Notes under the pieces: model-generated
The model's database searches: none
The model's input: the letters and a program-made list of their open reading frames with translations, nothing else
What the model was told of the DNA's origin: nothing
Assembly: GCF_048771995.1 (NCBI RefSeq)
Contig: NC_133027.1
Location: 64,417,501-64,481,500, forward strand
Length of the DNA: 64,000 nt
Origin: Taeniopygia guttata
Lineage: Eukaryota; Chordata; Aves; Passeriformes; Estrildidae
Direction: 5' to 3'
Translations under genes and position numbers: made by a program
In this document: piece after piece, positions 1 through 23,723 of the stretch
How positions within the stretch are numbered: position 1 is the stretch's first letter
How the letters are laid out: every line of letters starts with the position of its first letter

Positions 1-1158
1 GACAAGGCTGTGTCAGATGATGATACTTTGGATTTCTCCTTAAACCACTTTCTCCCATTTTTAATTCCGCTTGTGGTTTTTTTACTATACTAGCTAGAGG
101 GATGACCTAAGGAGTCAGTATAATTAGATTTTAATTTCATCAGCTGAAGAATTACATGGTATTACAGAAGCATTACCTTAGAGAATATATTAAGAAAATA
201 AACTTTTCTATTGTGACAACTCAGTTTTGTGTCTGGACTTAAACATTCAGGAATTCCAGGTTTTGTGGGAAACTTGGGTACCCTTTACCTCTCCTAGTTT
301 ACATTTTACAATAGTTATAGAAGAATGTTGCAGAGGTAAGTCATAGAAAAGATTTTATCACGAGTTGAATAAAAAAGCAGCTGTATTCATGTCAGTGATT
401 CAATAAATTTGTCTTTTTCAAATTAGACTAGTTAGAAAGCTTCTGCAAACTGGTTTTAAAATAAAGTTGTACCAAAATTCTATATACAGTAAATCACACT
501 TAAATGGCACTTAGTGCAGTAATTTATCCTTCTATCCTTTCTGCCTATGTTCTCCATGAATTTGCAACAGATATCCACTAGATGGTGATCCTACCTAAGA
601 ATGAGTCAAAATTTCTGAAGATTCTGCCAAGTATATAGATTTGGAAAATTTCAGATAGAGAATTAAATTGCTATCGCATACACTGAGATACTTCTTGAGC
701 TCGATATACATGGAGGCAGATCCAACAGAAACACAAAATTCTTCTTTAATGAAATTGAACTTACCCCATTTAACCTAAACAGAATGCTGACTACGTCTTA
801 AAAATTCTAGTGACTGTCATCTAGATGGAATTACCATATTTAGCATTCTCTGTTTCTGAGTTGTCATTGTTTGGGACATACATCAAGGTGTTGGTTTCCC
901 AAAGATAAATTACATGTGATAGACAATATAAGAATAATTTGAATAAGGGATATTTAAGTAAATGGAAATATAAAAACAGTTTTAAAATCAAAGAATACTG
1001 GAAGTTTAAAACTAATTTGGCAATCTTGAAAATCAATGGCTATCAGGGGTTTTTACCTCTATCAAACTTGTTTTTTAATCGCATGCTTTGAAGAACTTTT
1101 GATGTTTGCTTCTGTTGTAGTCACCTAAAATCACTATAGAAGCTTATGTATTTTGCAG

Positions 1159-7269
<6,111 letters not shown>

Positions 7270-8560
7270 GCCTACTGCCGTTAACTGTGAATTTACTAAT
7301 TTTGAAAGGGGTATTGGTTTCAAGGCCTATTTAAATATCCATGCATCTAGCTCAATGCACTCTATTCTGCATTAAATGTTGTGGTTCTGTTTTGTCAATT
7401 TGTCCACTTTTGTATTTTAAGTATTTTAATTTCAGTACAGAGAAAAAAAAAAAACAAACTACTTTTTCCTTGAATGTGACACTGCCTCTCACATCTTATT
7501 CTGTGGGCATCCGTGATCTTTGTTGGACTTGAGTTTGCAGAGTTTGTCGCCAAAATTTCCAACTGGAATTTTTTCATGGATTTTTTTTCCTGTTGAAATA
7601 TCTTTGCAGAAAATGTTTCCTGATCCGTTGATTTTAACCTTTAAGCACATAAACTCTTCATTCACTATGGCATTAATTTTATGGTGCCAGAAAAGAGACA
7701 AACTACTAATCTGTCATCAGCCAATGTTACTTCCCAAGCTGCCTTTGACAATTGGAAAGTTGTTCACCATTCTAAAAAGCCTGCGTCTTTGCAATTCCCC
7801 AGCTTACTCAGGTTGGGAGTGTTCTTGCAGGCTGTTTGCCATATCAACTGGATTGGATTTTGTGATTTTTGTTGCATACATTATAGAGTATGTAACCACA
7901 GATTGCCAGGTGTTCACATTTTATCCATTCATGATCCTGATTCAGCCGCATGCGTAGAAGCATTTATGGCACAATTGGTAGTCTGTCGAACAGGTCTTTA
8001 GTTCTCCCTTTTGTGAAAAGAGTTGGGTGTAGGTCCCAAACATTAATTGCACATTATCTAAGCACCACCTGTAATTGCATGTCTCACATGTTACCTTTTA
8101 ATAGCAGATCACATCCACTGGTCTTCACTATAACAAATTGTATTGTCAAGTAATGTGTCAATACCTCTATAAACTTCTAATTCCCAGCAAAAAAAAAAAA
8201 TATAAAACAAAAAAGGAACAGTTTTGCTTCTTAGGAATTCTGGGGTACCTTCTGTCATCTTGTTTCCAGGCCTTACTTCTCTGGCAAATAGACAGGCTTC
8301 ACTATTAACAGAGTTCCTTGAGTGTATCTTGCTCTTCAGGTTGATGTACTGTATTAGGATTTGTTGTATATTGTACGATACACACATTTTGATCTCATAT
8401 GTAAATTTGCATTAATTGCTGACTAACAGCAGATATTCTATTTAATGGCTTCTTCTGGCTGTGGGATCATAGATGTTTAACTGCATGGATGTATCTCTGC
8501 AGAATCAGAACTAGCAATTGTGTGATTTTTACACCAATAAAACAGCACAATATTTTAATT
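7270..8560 (+). other. REPS1: REPS1 3' UTR (proximal form)
   Basis: This is AT-rich sequence after the REPS1 stop, running to just past the first well-placed AATAAA. Open frames here, such as the one of about 145 codons at 7520-7957, have no coding character and overlap frames on the other strand. The 3' limit is inferred from the signal; a longer form ending near 10.54 kb is also possible. Confidence 0.6.
8536..8541 (+). promoter_or_regulatory. Poly(A) signal AATAAA, proximal, REPS1
   Basis: A canonical AATAAA lies 1.27 kb after the REPS1 stop, followed by a T-rich stretch. It is the first hexamer with a suitable downstream context. Confidence 0.5.
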
Positions 8561-9984
8561 TTGTTGATTCATCTTTACCTGGGAATTGAAACGCATTCAT
8601 ATAAGGGGAGGGTTTTATTACAGGTTTGCAGGTAATTTTTTGTAATTTTGTGGCATGTACAAGAAGTGATTGATCGTAGTCTTTTGGCCATTTTCTTCCC
8701 TCATTTTTAGCTGTTGATCAGAAGTGATTCTCTTGGTAATCTGTGGCTATACTCCTTTTATATTCTCCTGTAAGCAAATTTAATACAAATGTAATTTCTG
8801 AGAAGTAAATGTTAGTATTGACTTGGGTCAAATATATTTATAGTTCTTAGGCTTACTATCAGGTTTGATTTCCTCTAAAATTCCATTAAAGATAAATCAT
8901 CCTCTGTTAGCACTCCTTAACATCACTGTCTCACTTCTGTGCCTAAATGAAATTCTCTTAACATGTGCTTCCCTTCCAAAAGGATAGGTCAAGTCAGATT
9001 TACCACTGGTTATGCTGTTACAGTGAAAAATAAGGATTTCTCTTTTTGGTTATTATAAACAGACAGGATAATTGCGGTGAATTTTTACTACTATAACTTT
9101 TTCAAATGTCATGGAAGTGTTGCAGATGGTTTATGTGTATCACCTAAAGCAAAATTGTCTGGTATGAAAGGATGTAATAGTTGCATGAAAGATGGTAGTT
9201 TCTATTTGCATGTAAAGGGATTAAGAAATGGTCACAAAGGTGACTAAGGCTTTGATTTCAGAAAATTACATATGAATAGGGAAATGTGAAGAAAAAGTCA
9301 GCAAAACAAATGACCCCCCCAAGTAAACAAACTTTAAAGTTGATAGACCAATCACTTCTATTATAACTGACAAGTAGCAGGAACAGAGTGGGAAAAAGTT
9401 TTTCCCTTTTTTAAAAAGTGGGAAAAGTGAGTCACTGCAGTTAAAGAATGTTGATCTTTTGAACCAACTGTATCTTGTCCATAGTTTATTTTAAAGTTTA
9501 AAATACATTTTTTAAATAGCACTATTTTCATACTAATATTTAAGTATTAAGCCTGTGTTTATAGCAACAGGATTCTTAAATCAGAATTTAACATTTTAAG
9601 CTTAAATGTAAAAAGCTTTTTACATTCAAACGTTACATGTACATATGAATTTCTCTAACATCCATATCTTCCTAATAGAATCACAAATTAGTCTCAAGAG
9701 AAGAACTTCGGAAGCCTGAACCATTTTGTGTCTTGCCAACAAGTCTGTTTAAAGAATTTTTATGGATTACTTTTAATGCATCATTCTGTACATTTTAAAC
9801 CAGTTTTTCATTATCAGAAGACCTAACTGAAAAACTACTTTGTCTTAAGAACATCACTGCCAATGATGTTCAGAAGTTACCTCATTTAGTAATGTAACCC
9901 AACTTTAATCCCTTATAAAATTATCTCCCTGTCTCCTCTATTTCTTTGATCTTGATCCAATTACTTGATGCATTCTTTTCTATG

Positions 9985-10075
9985 AACTTAGATTGTAAGC
10001 TCTTTGGAGCAAGGAATTATGTACTGTACAAAAGAGGTGCTCTCTCTATTGCAAGTATAAATGTAGACTACTAAA
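9985..10075 (+). repeat. Old L2/CR1-L3-like LINE tail
   Basis: The stretch reading AGATTGTAAGCTCTTTGGAG, then a diverged spacer and a GCTCTCTC-like end, resembles the conserved 3' end of L2-type LINEs (TAAGCTC..GGGCAGGGA..). It is heavily decayed. The family assignment is from memory of the consensus and is tentative. Confidence 0.4.
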
Positions 10076-10515
10076 CAGTATGGAGTGTGATTCATGTACC
10101 CAGCTGGGATGGATGGACAGCAGCAGGCCTTTCCGAAACACCTGGGGAACCTTTTTCTCTGGACTTTTCCACTGGAAGAATGTCTCTTTTCGTTTGATTT
10201 GCATTTCTTTTTTGTCTCCTAATAATGTGCCTCTTTCTTCATTCCACCTGCTTTGGAGTTGCTTTCATCTCCATTCACTGCCTATCTTTGGACTGCAGAG
10301 AAGATTTCCAAAATACAAAGGTAAAAAGCTGAAGCCGCTTTGTTTTGAGCAGTATTCTAAGTCTATCCAATGTAAGCGAGTATTTTCAATTTTTTTGTAC
10401 TTCACATGCACCTCGTTTTCCTTGCAATTGTGATGAACTAGATGATCTCATATTACTGAAAATGTCTTACGTGGGATAAACAAAGTTGAGGTTATAAAAA
10501 CTTAAAACTAAAGAA

Positions 10516-10521
10516 AATAAA
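10516..10521 (+). promoter_or_regulatory. Poly(A) signal AATAAA, possible distal REPS1 end
   Basis: An AATAAA is followed within 60 bases by a GT/T-rich stretch (TGTTTCTTGTGTGACATGTCTC). If used, it would give a 3.3 kb REPS1 3' UTR that includes the L2-like remnant near 10 kb. RNA data would decide. Confidence 0.35.
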
Positions 10522-12561
10522 TTTGCAGCATTGTTTCTTGTGTGACATGTCTCTGTCCCTTATGGATGGGGTGTGCTGTGTTTCTCTGCATTTAGGGCAG
10601 AGTTGAGAATTACTCTTCTGGTTTCAGCTGTGCAGTCTGTCTATAAATATCACTTTATGGGTGGTCTAGCCTTAATCACTTTTTCCTAAAACAGTAAAAA
10701 ATAGTAAATCATGGTCTTCTGACTCCCAGCTCATTCTAGTTTGTAGTGGAATGTAGTTTCATGAAATTGTATTGTGCTGCAAAAGCACATTACTTCTAAG
10801 TGAATAATAACAATTCAGTTCTTACTCTGTGGGGAAGATGAAAAAAAAACTTGGTTTATTTTGAATATATTTGCATGCTTATGCAGCATGCTAGTCTTGC
10901 CGTGTATACTGATGTACCAATCTTTTATCATACAGCTGTCTAGATGAAAACACATGAAAACCAAGGACTTCATTATCTAATAACAAAAAAAACCATTAAA
11001 TGCTATGTTCTCTTAATAGTCTCAACAATGAACTAGGGATTGTACAGGAAAATGTTAATGTTTTAATGTTTAAAATGAGACAATATAGGGTTGTCCTGAT
11101 AGTACACAAGCAAAATATAAACTTCACATTAGCCTTTGAATTAATTGCTTTTGTTTGGGGACATGGAGGGGGAATTTGAATACTCTGTAATTTCCTTTCA
11201 GTAGTATTTCTTTAAATTGGCAAAATGGGTTTTAAAGGTGCTGTTTCTGCTTTAAAGGTAGATTGTACATTATTTGTACCTAAAGTATATATTGATTGTA
11301 CAGTAGTTGTACCTAATTAACACACTGTTAGTGTGTTTCAAAGTGATTTCAAAGTACCTTTTTCTACCCTACTTATATATAGGTATTCAATGCCTTACAT
11401 TCAAATTATTATCCAATATTTTTGTCCAAAACAGTATTAGTTATAATACTAAAAAATTTGGTGTTGTGACTCTATGAATACGAAGTTTATGATCTCACAG
11501 CTTAAATACAAAGCATTAAGAAGACTCTTAATACTGTTTATTACACTTCACCAGCATACTGAGCTTCAGAAAGCTAGATGAATTCTGTTTCATCTCTGGT
11601 AGAATGTATTCTTGACAATCTCACTCTTACAGATACTAATTCATTTAATCTGGAAGCAGCTAAAATTACTTGTTTTGGTCTTGTTTATGAGAGGCCTATG
11701 AAATTACCAAAACATCGTAGATAGTTAAAGCAGTTTAAGCTGACTTTCAGTGGTATGTTGATGGAAACCCAAATTTTGGCAATAGTGCTGTTGAACCATG
11801 TGTGGCTGTATTGCTTCCCAGTCCGCAGAGGAGCTCACAGATGGGAGGTACATCATACTCTGCAGTGCACGTGCACTCTTTGGTGTATCCCTTACAGCTG
11901 CAGTGGTGCCTCTTGCTTTCTGTCACTTAGCCTCAGAGGTCTGACTGCATTTCCTTCTTTGGCTCAAGTGAGGCTACATTTAAGCTGACAGAAGAGGGCA
12001 TGGTCCATGGAGTCGAACACATTCATTCTGCAACAGGACTGTCTTCTACAACGAGCCTGTGAGTTTTAGTATCCAACCAAAAGGCAAGTAAGGAACACTA
12101 GCGTTTGAAAGATTGGTTGCATATTGAGAAAATAAATTGATTTCATATTGAAATCAATTATTTTCCTGACAGCTGGAGGAGCAGGAAGTGGAATAAGCAT
12201 TACAACAGCTGCTGTGGACACTCACTTAAGGGCTTCTGAAGGCCTAGCATCCCTGACTGGTTGTGTCAGACTTAGCAAGAAATTTATGTATAGTAAGGAG
12301 TTTCAGCAATATATGATTTCTCTGCAGAAGGCAAAGGAAGAATTTTGGGAATCCCTGTATTAACTTAGGTATGTGTTTCATTAAATGCTGTGAAATTCAG
12401 CACTCTAGTAAGTGCTTTTGTGCCTTATTTTGCATAGCTTGAGCTAACAGAAAGCTTGAGTTAATCATGGGATGGAAATACAGAGTGAAGAATACAGAGT
12501 TGAATACATCACGAAAAAGATGAAAGGAATTTTGTAGGAAGCTGTAATTCATTGTATTCTA

Positions 12562-12795
12562 TCAGAAAATGCAGAAGGTGCCATGCCTTGAGCATGTTGT
12601 TTTTTGTGTTACATATCCTGCCTTTGGAAGAAGAGTGGTTCTGTTTATAACAAGCCTTTCTTCTAGAGCTTCAATCCTGTGTCTTTCACTGCCCTTGTGA
12701 AGGAACTTGGCCACCTGCCTTCTTGTCCAAAGGAACCGAGAGATCATAGACCAATCAGGAGGTCCTTTTGCTGCCGAAGGGTACCTAAAAAGCAC
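12562..12795 (-). other. Unassigned coding-like open frame
   Basis: The frame is open for about 77 codons on the strand where ECT2L would be expected. Its amino-acid make-up looks like a soluble protein (for example WTRRQVAKFLHKGSERHR followed by EALEERLVINRTTLLPK). A possible acceptor (TTTTTTAG) precedes it and a possible donor (AGGCAG|GTGG) lies inside it. I do not recognise the protein. It could be a decayed or real exon, a piece of an old repeat, or chance. Confidence 0.2.
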
Positions 12796-13165
12796 GTATT
12801 CCCTAGTTTACTTTGCATGTAGCCTTTTGGGATAAAGTAACTTTAAAAAGAATGTTCTGTGGAAAACCAGTAATTATTCACGTCATTTTTTTCAAAATTA
12901 AGAGGCTGGTAATTTTGACAGGTTCTGTGGTTTTTACAACATTGCCTCCATAGTGACTTTGCTAACCAAAAAACATGCTAAAATTGATACTTTCTCAGAA
13001 CTTCCAATGTCAGAAGTACCAATTTTGTCAGTGTTTTTCATCCTTTTTTCCTTTATCTTTTTAGAACATTGAAAATTTTTTTAGGTTTTAAAACTTCATT
13101 TTTGCAAATACCTCTTCATGTAGATTTTCTTTTTTCTTGTGGAAAAGAATATTACATATTGATTT

Positions 13166-13181
13166 GGGGGGGGGGGGGGGG
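13166..13181 (+). repeat. Homopolymer run of 16 G
   Basis: An uninterrupted G run within T-rich sequence. Its length is likely to vary between individuals and reads. Confidence 0.9.
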
Positions 13182-14375
13182 TTGTCTCATTTCAACTGTC
13201 ATAGCTCAAAATTGTCCTGATCTGAATTAATCCAAAGTGCATACTGTCTAAAATTGAAAGTAGATGTAATTTGGATTGTAAGGTAAGATTTTGGGTTTAA
13301 ATTTTTCATGAAGACGACATAGATTTTTGTTGTAACATACATCTGTTTTCTTTCATGCATGCACTGCAGTTTTTAGAGTTCTGTACAATATTTCTTGTAT
13401 TAGCACTTGCTTAACTGTTGGACTGTATCTGTTCTAGTACCTTGGCTTGATGCTGCAATATTGCATTGATTGGGGTGATCAAATAATTTGCAAACTACTC
13501 ATTCACTCTGGTCTCAGTCTCTCAGTTTGTTGGGAATTGTTCTTGGTTATTTCTGTTCTGGTATTCACTGGTTTAATATGATTAAGGAGCTGTAAGTTGG
13601 AGGTCTCATATTAATCTTAGTATTTCTAAATAGTGGGAAAATTATGGTCTATTACAATGACTAATTTTTATGATTCAAAATTTATATCTAACATCAACCA
13701 CTAAAAACATATGATTTTCTTTCTTTTTTTACTTGGGAGAGAGAAATGTACAGCTCTTGTGGATGTGTGCCACAAGTCTCTTTGTAAAGCTTTATTTCAG
13801 CAAAGTTCAGTGCTGATTCACAATATCTGGTGTCATTGCAGAATCAGTCTTTCCCAGAGGAGTACTCCTTAATTTGACATATTTCCTCCTTGGTATTTTC
13901 CTGTTTGCTTCTGCTACCAGACAAGTCCCTGGGATTGCAGGTGTGCTCCAGTGGGACCAGCACAGCTGAGAGCAGCAGAGGACCTTTACCACCACTCTGT
14001 CCCTCTGACCTCTGCATCTCATCCCATGTCATGGCAGCAACAAGCCTGGGACTGTCCCAGTCCCCCTCCACATCTATTGTAAAGCTCTGTCAGTGAGCCC
14101 TGCTACTTCCTGAGCAAAGACTCTCCTCCCCCAGCAAGAAGGATACATTCCATCAGGGGATGCAGCAGCCCTGGTGCTGCATAGCTAATTGCATTGTCAA
14201 AAACCCCAAAATTTTGGCAATGACACCAGCCAGAAGCTGTGCACTAATAGACTCAGCCCATCTGTTTCTTCCAGTGTTGTTGCCTTCAACTGGAAGTACA
14301 GAGGAGAATGTAACTTGTGCCCCAGATGCCCCACAGTGATGCAGCCAAGAGCACCTTCTTCCAAACACCAAGCCC

Positions 14376-14431
14376 ATTTATCAGTGTGAGTTTTTAAACC
14401 ACAGCACTGGCCTAAACTCACACTGATAAAT
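14376..14431. repeat. Perfect 18-bp inverted repeat with 20-nt loop
   Basis: The arms ATTTATCAGTGTGAGTTT and AAACTCACACTGATAAAT are exact complements. The loop is TTAAACCACAGCACTGGCCT. It could be a chance palindrome, the tip of a foldback element, or a structured RNA; no target-site duplication was identified. Confidence 0.85.
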
Positions 14432-16065
14432 ATATTTAACACTTAATACACTTTAATCTCCATAAACAACTCTTCAGGAAACCACATAATAGAAAGTGAG
14501 CTCATTTTCTGCAGCCGCATACATACTTTTCTAATTACAAAAGACTTTCCACAAATATATTACAGTAGATTTTTTTTCTTTTCCTGCAGGAGCACAGAAA
14601 TGTGATTAGCTCATTACCACATGAAAGAGTTCAGTATCTCAAAAGTCTTGCTACAAAGTTTTCTTGTATGAATCCAGAAGTTAATTATTAATGGACTGTG
14701 TCAAAGACACAAAGTTGTATCCAGGAGGAGGTAAGGGGAAAAGAATTTCTCAATTATTCGCAATTAATGCATTCTTTGTGGCTTGTAATTGCCCGTGGGC
14801 TTCAAGTGATAGAAGAAAAAGGGGCTAATTCTTGTATCATTCTAAACAGCTGTTTGAGAAAGGTATTAGTTTGTGTCTGAATCTCAAATTATACCCTCTG
14901 TCCTTGCATAAATTGCTACAGAAACAAGATCAAGACATCCAACGTGTTTGTAAGTGATTTAAAATGTGCTTGAAATAGTAAGCCTAAGCAGTTTGATGTC
15001 AGAGCCCAAAAATGGGAAAGAGCTGCCTCTAATAGAGAATATCTAAACTCTGAAATTAAAAGTGTGGTTAGGGACGAGTGTGCATTACAATGCTGCAATA
15101 CACTGCACTTGCTGGCAAGAGGCTGCTAGTGAGCACAGAGCTCTGCTCCTGCGTCCAAATGAGCTGCAAGAATACAATTTTTTTTGTATAACTGCAGCTC
15201 TATTAGTGACTTTTGCCACACCTGGTATGAGGCATGAGGCTAAAAGATGCTACTTTTTTGCTTGTTGTTCAGAAGTCTACCCAGAAACAAGGGCTTAGTG
15301 CTGATGTAAGGTGCTGTGCAGAAATGATAATTACCCAATTATTGGTCAGAGGTGTGTGTGTGGAGAGCAAACATCAACCTTGGCTTCACTCTGTGAGAAG
15401 CCTTTTGTATTCTAGTTCTCTTAAGCTTACTTTGGATTTCACAATATCACAGGTACGTGCCCAGCTGCAGGCAGGGACTCCCAGGTACACTTACCAGCAC
15501 ACAAACTCCTGGAGAATCTTGGCAACAAAGGAGATAAATTGCTTAAAGAACAAGAACAACCTGAGGGGACAACCACTGGGCTCCCTACTGGTTTGTAAAT
15601 CATGGAGATTTGCGTGATAGGTGAGGCAGGGAATTTGAGGCTGAATCTGTGGTGGTTAAAGGATCCTTCTGTTCCCAGTGTGCTGCAGGCTTGGTGCTGC
15701 ACAGTCCAAAACTACATGTTGCGGCTGAAGGAGCCTCTTCTCCAAAGATACCGAACAAAATCTATTCCTTGGCCACAGGCCCAACCTGGGCTGATGAAAG
15801 CTTTCTGCTCAGGCAGAAGGATAGATTCCATTCCTTGTTCAATAAGTGTAAAATCAGTGTGGAATCTGAATGAATTACCTAAAAATTGAATATAAAATGA
15901 ATCTAGAACCAAAGACATGGTTTGATGGACTTAGAAATTTTGGATCTAAAACCAGCCTAACTTTACACTAATACAGATTTTTTTTTTCCTCTGGCTGTGG
16001 GATCATACCAATTAATAGTAGCCTATTTACAACATCAGAGTAACTACAAAATTGATTATCCTGGA

Positions 16066-16071
16066 TTTATT
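16066..16071 (-). promoter_or_regulatory. Poly(A) signal AATAAA for CCDC28A
   Basis: This is the first canonical AATAAA on the minus strand after the stop, about 650 bases downstream. A variant ATTAAA lies at 16292-16297. The real 3' end needs RNA evidence. Confidence 0.45.
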
Positions 16072-16524
16072 GAACAGTAACTACCCAATTTTGTAGTTTC
16101 ACAATACTTAATTTATGTAGACTACTAGCATGCATGCTAATTTTAATTTGGTGAGATGTTATAATTATTCATAGTAATGGAAAAATGTAAACTCTGCAAA
16201 GACTTGCACAATGCTAAAGCTCATCTTCCTAACACAGCCAAACCAATAGCAGCTTCTGCAAATGAAACATCATATATTTAAAACTTTTCACTTTAATAAC
16301 AATAAATTAATCTGTGGCATCACTCATCATCAAAACACTAAAGAGACAGTGAGCAGATTGTCTGTGTAATGATCAGAAAGGCAGTATTATCACTACCTTC
16401 ATAAAAACTGAAGAAACGCCCATGAACTTAAATACATGTACCACTTGCAGCCACATGGGCACTCAGCAGAAGAAATATATTTCCAGGTTTCTCCAATTTT
16501 TCTGTTAAGTAAGGCAATAATAAA

Positions 16525-16657
16525 ATCACAATTAACTACAACTCTAGGTACTGAGCCCTGACATAATGCAGTGCAGAGGAATGTGCAAAATAAACACCTG
16601 GATTTGCACTGTGATTTTGTTGTGTAAAATTAAAACCAACACAAAGTCACAACTCTT
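16525..16657. repeat. Duplicated segment, copy A (CCDC28A 3' UTR)
   Basis: This segment matches 17702-17842 in the same orientation. The first 47 bases are identical (ATCACAATTAACTACAACTC onwards), and the rest has scattered changes and small indels. Copy A lies in the inferred 3' UTR of CCDC28A. Confidence 0.9.
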
Positions 16658-16724
16658 CTTGATTCCATTGTCCAGAAAAACAAAAGCCAAGCTGGGGAAT
16701 CCAGATTGACAAAGATGTTCTCTC

Positions 16725-22707
<5,983 letters not shown>

Positions 22708-23501
22708 CTTCATAGGGAAGAAAAGAAAGTGAGAAAAAAATAAATTTAAACTGGCATTCACAATAAAAGCAAGTAGAAAGACAGCTCGTGGAAATGACAC
22801 TTGTAGTTCCTTCAGAGATGAGCACTCATTTCTGAGAACAAGAGAATCCAGTTTTTAAGAGAAGATGCCCTGGCCTGCTTGATGAGTGGAAAAAGTACGA
22901 GTTAAAACCTCCATCAGCCAACAGGTACCTCCAAATGATCTCAAGCATCGTGTCCCGTGGATTACGGCTAGGAAACACCAGGACTGCTTGGGCCCACGGC
23001 AGGCAAAACACCCACAGTGCTGCGGCACGGGGATGCTGCGACCCACCCGTGGCACAGAACGTCCCTGCGGTGGAAGCCTCGGCCGATGCCGGGTGGTTGC
23101 TGCAGCGCCGCAGCTGTTCCGCAGCCCCGCACTCGGTCTCTCTGTTACAGCGCTCGGCGCTGCTCGCTGGTGTTACCGCCGTGACGCGCTCGTTGTGTGG
23201 CGATTACTCCTGCCGCCACCGGCGGGCCCTGCCCGGCTCGGCACACGCAGCCCGCGCCGCGCGGCACCGGGCGCTCTTCGCCGGGGAAACGCCTCCGACA
23301 GACACCCGTTACACGCCGGGGGCGGCGACCTCAGCCCCGGGCGCCATCTCGGACCCGCCGCTACCTCCCGGGATGAGGAGACGGCCGCGCGCAGCCCGGG
23401 CAGCCGCGTACCGCCCCTCGTTACGGCGGAGGCTCGGGAGGCGGCAGCGGCCCGGGAACAGGGGGGGGGAGCACCGGGAGGATCACGTCGCCTCCCCGCC
23501 C

Positions 23502-23525
23502 GGCCCCGGCCCCGGCCCCGGCCCC
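23502..23525 (-). repeat. Four GGGGCC units in CCDC28A intron 1
   Basis: On the minus (transcribed) strand this reads (GGGGCC)4, beginning 25 bases after the exon 1 donor. Four G runs separated by CC can form a G-quadruplex. The unit and its place in a first intron recall human C9orf72; any functional likeness is speculation. Confidence 0.85.
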
Positions 23526-23549
23526 ACGCCCGCCGGCCCCGCCCCCTAC

Positions 23550-23645
23550 CTGAGAGAAGCCCCGCCCCCGCGGCGCGCGCGGACCCCCGCGGCAGCGGCC
23601 GGCTCGTTCCGGCGCGCGGATCACGTGACGGCGGGGCGGCCCGGC
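23550..23645 (-). other. CCDC28A: CCDC28A non-coding exon 1 (5' limit uncertain)
   Basis: A good donor, CTCTCAG|GTAGGG on the minus strand, ends the exon at 23550. The exon is GC-rich and lies between promoter motifs and the donor. The transcription start is inferred to be somewhat below the ZNF143-type motif at 23659 and cannot be fixed from sequence. Confidence 0.5.
23621..23628. promoter_or_regulatory. E-box TCACGTGA (USF/TFE type)
   Basis: A perfect palindromic TCACGTGA lies inside the CpG island near the inferred CCDC28A start. USF and MiT/TFE factors bind this type of site; actual occupancy is not known. Confidence 0.55.
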
Positions 23646-23658
23646 GGCGCAGCGAGGT

Positions 23659-23670
23659 GCATTGTGGGAG
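23659..23670 (-). promoter_or_regulatory. ZNF143/SBS motif
   Basis: CTCCCACAATGC on the minus strand fits the ZNF143 consensus YYCCCANMATSC at every position. It lies just upstream of inferred CCDC28A exon 1. Confidence 0.6.
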
Positions 23671-23704
23671 ACCCGCCCCAAGGCACGACCTCCCCCGCGG
23701 GCGG

Positions 23705-23723
23705 ACTACAGCTCCCAGAAGCC
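23705..23723 (+). promoter_or_regulatory. Second ZNF143-like motif with ACTACA extension
   Basis: ACTACAGCTCCCAGAAGCC resembles the extended SBS2 form (ACTACAN then YYCCCANMATSC), with a mismatch near the 3' end. It points the opposite way to the motif at 23659. Confidence 0.5.

Larger units (their letters stand above)
10525..16040. other. Convergent intergenic stretch between REPS1 and CCDC28A
   Basis: This is AT-rich DNA between two converging genes. It holds a run of 16 G at 13166, a 10-bp hairpin at 12135-12159 (AATTGATTTC/GAAATCAATT), a diverged tandem pair with GATTGTAC..TTGTACCTAA at 11264-11318, an 18-bp inverted repeat at 14376-14431, and one coding-like minus-strand frame at 12562-12795. 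In human, ECT2L lies between CCDC28A and REPS1; I could not find it here. The 13.9-14.4 kb part is somewhat GC-richer but has no recognisable gene. Confidence 0.6.

Noticed and set aside
7520-7957. 145-codon frame after the REPS1 stop
   Set aside because: It lies in the REPS1 3' UTR, is rich in hydrophobic residues from T-rich DNA, and has no family resemblance.
10080-10433. 117-codon frame
   Set aside because: Rich in F, L, S and C as expected of T-rich non-coding DNA; no domain seen.
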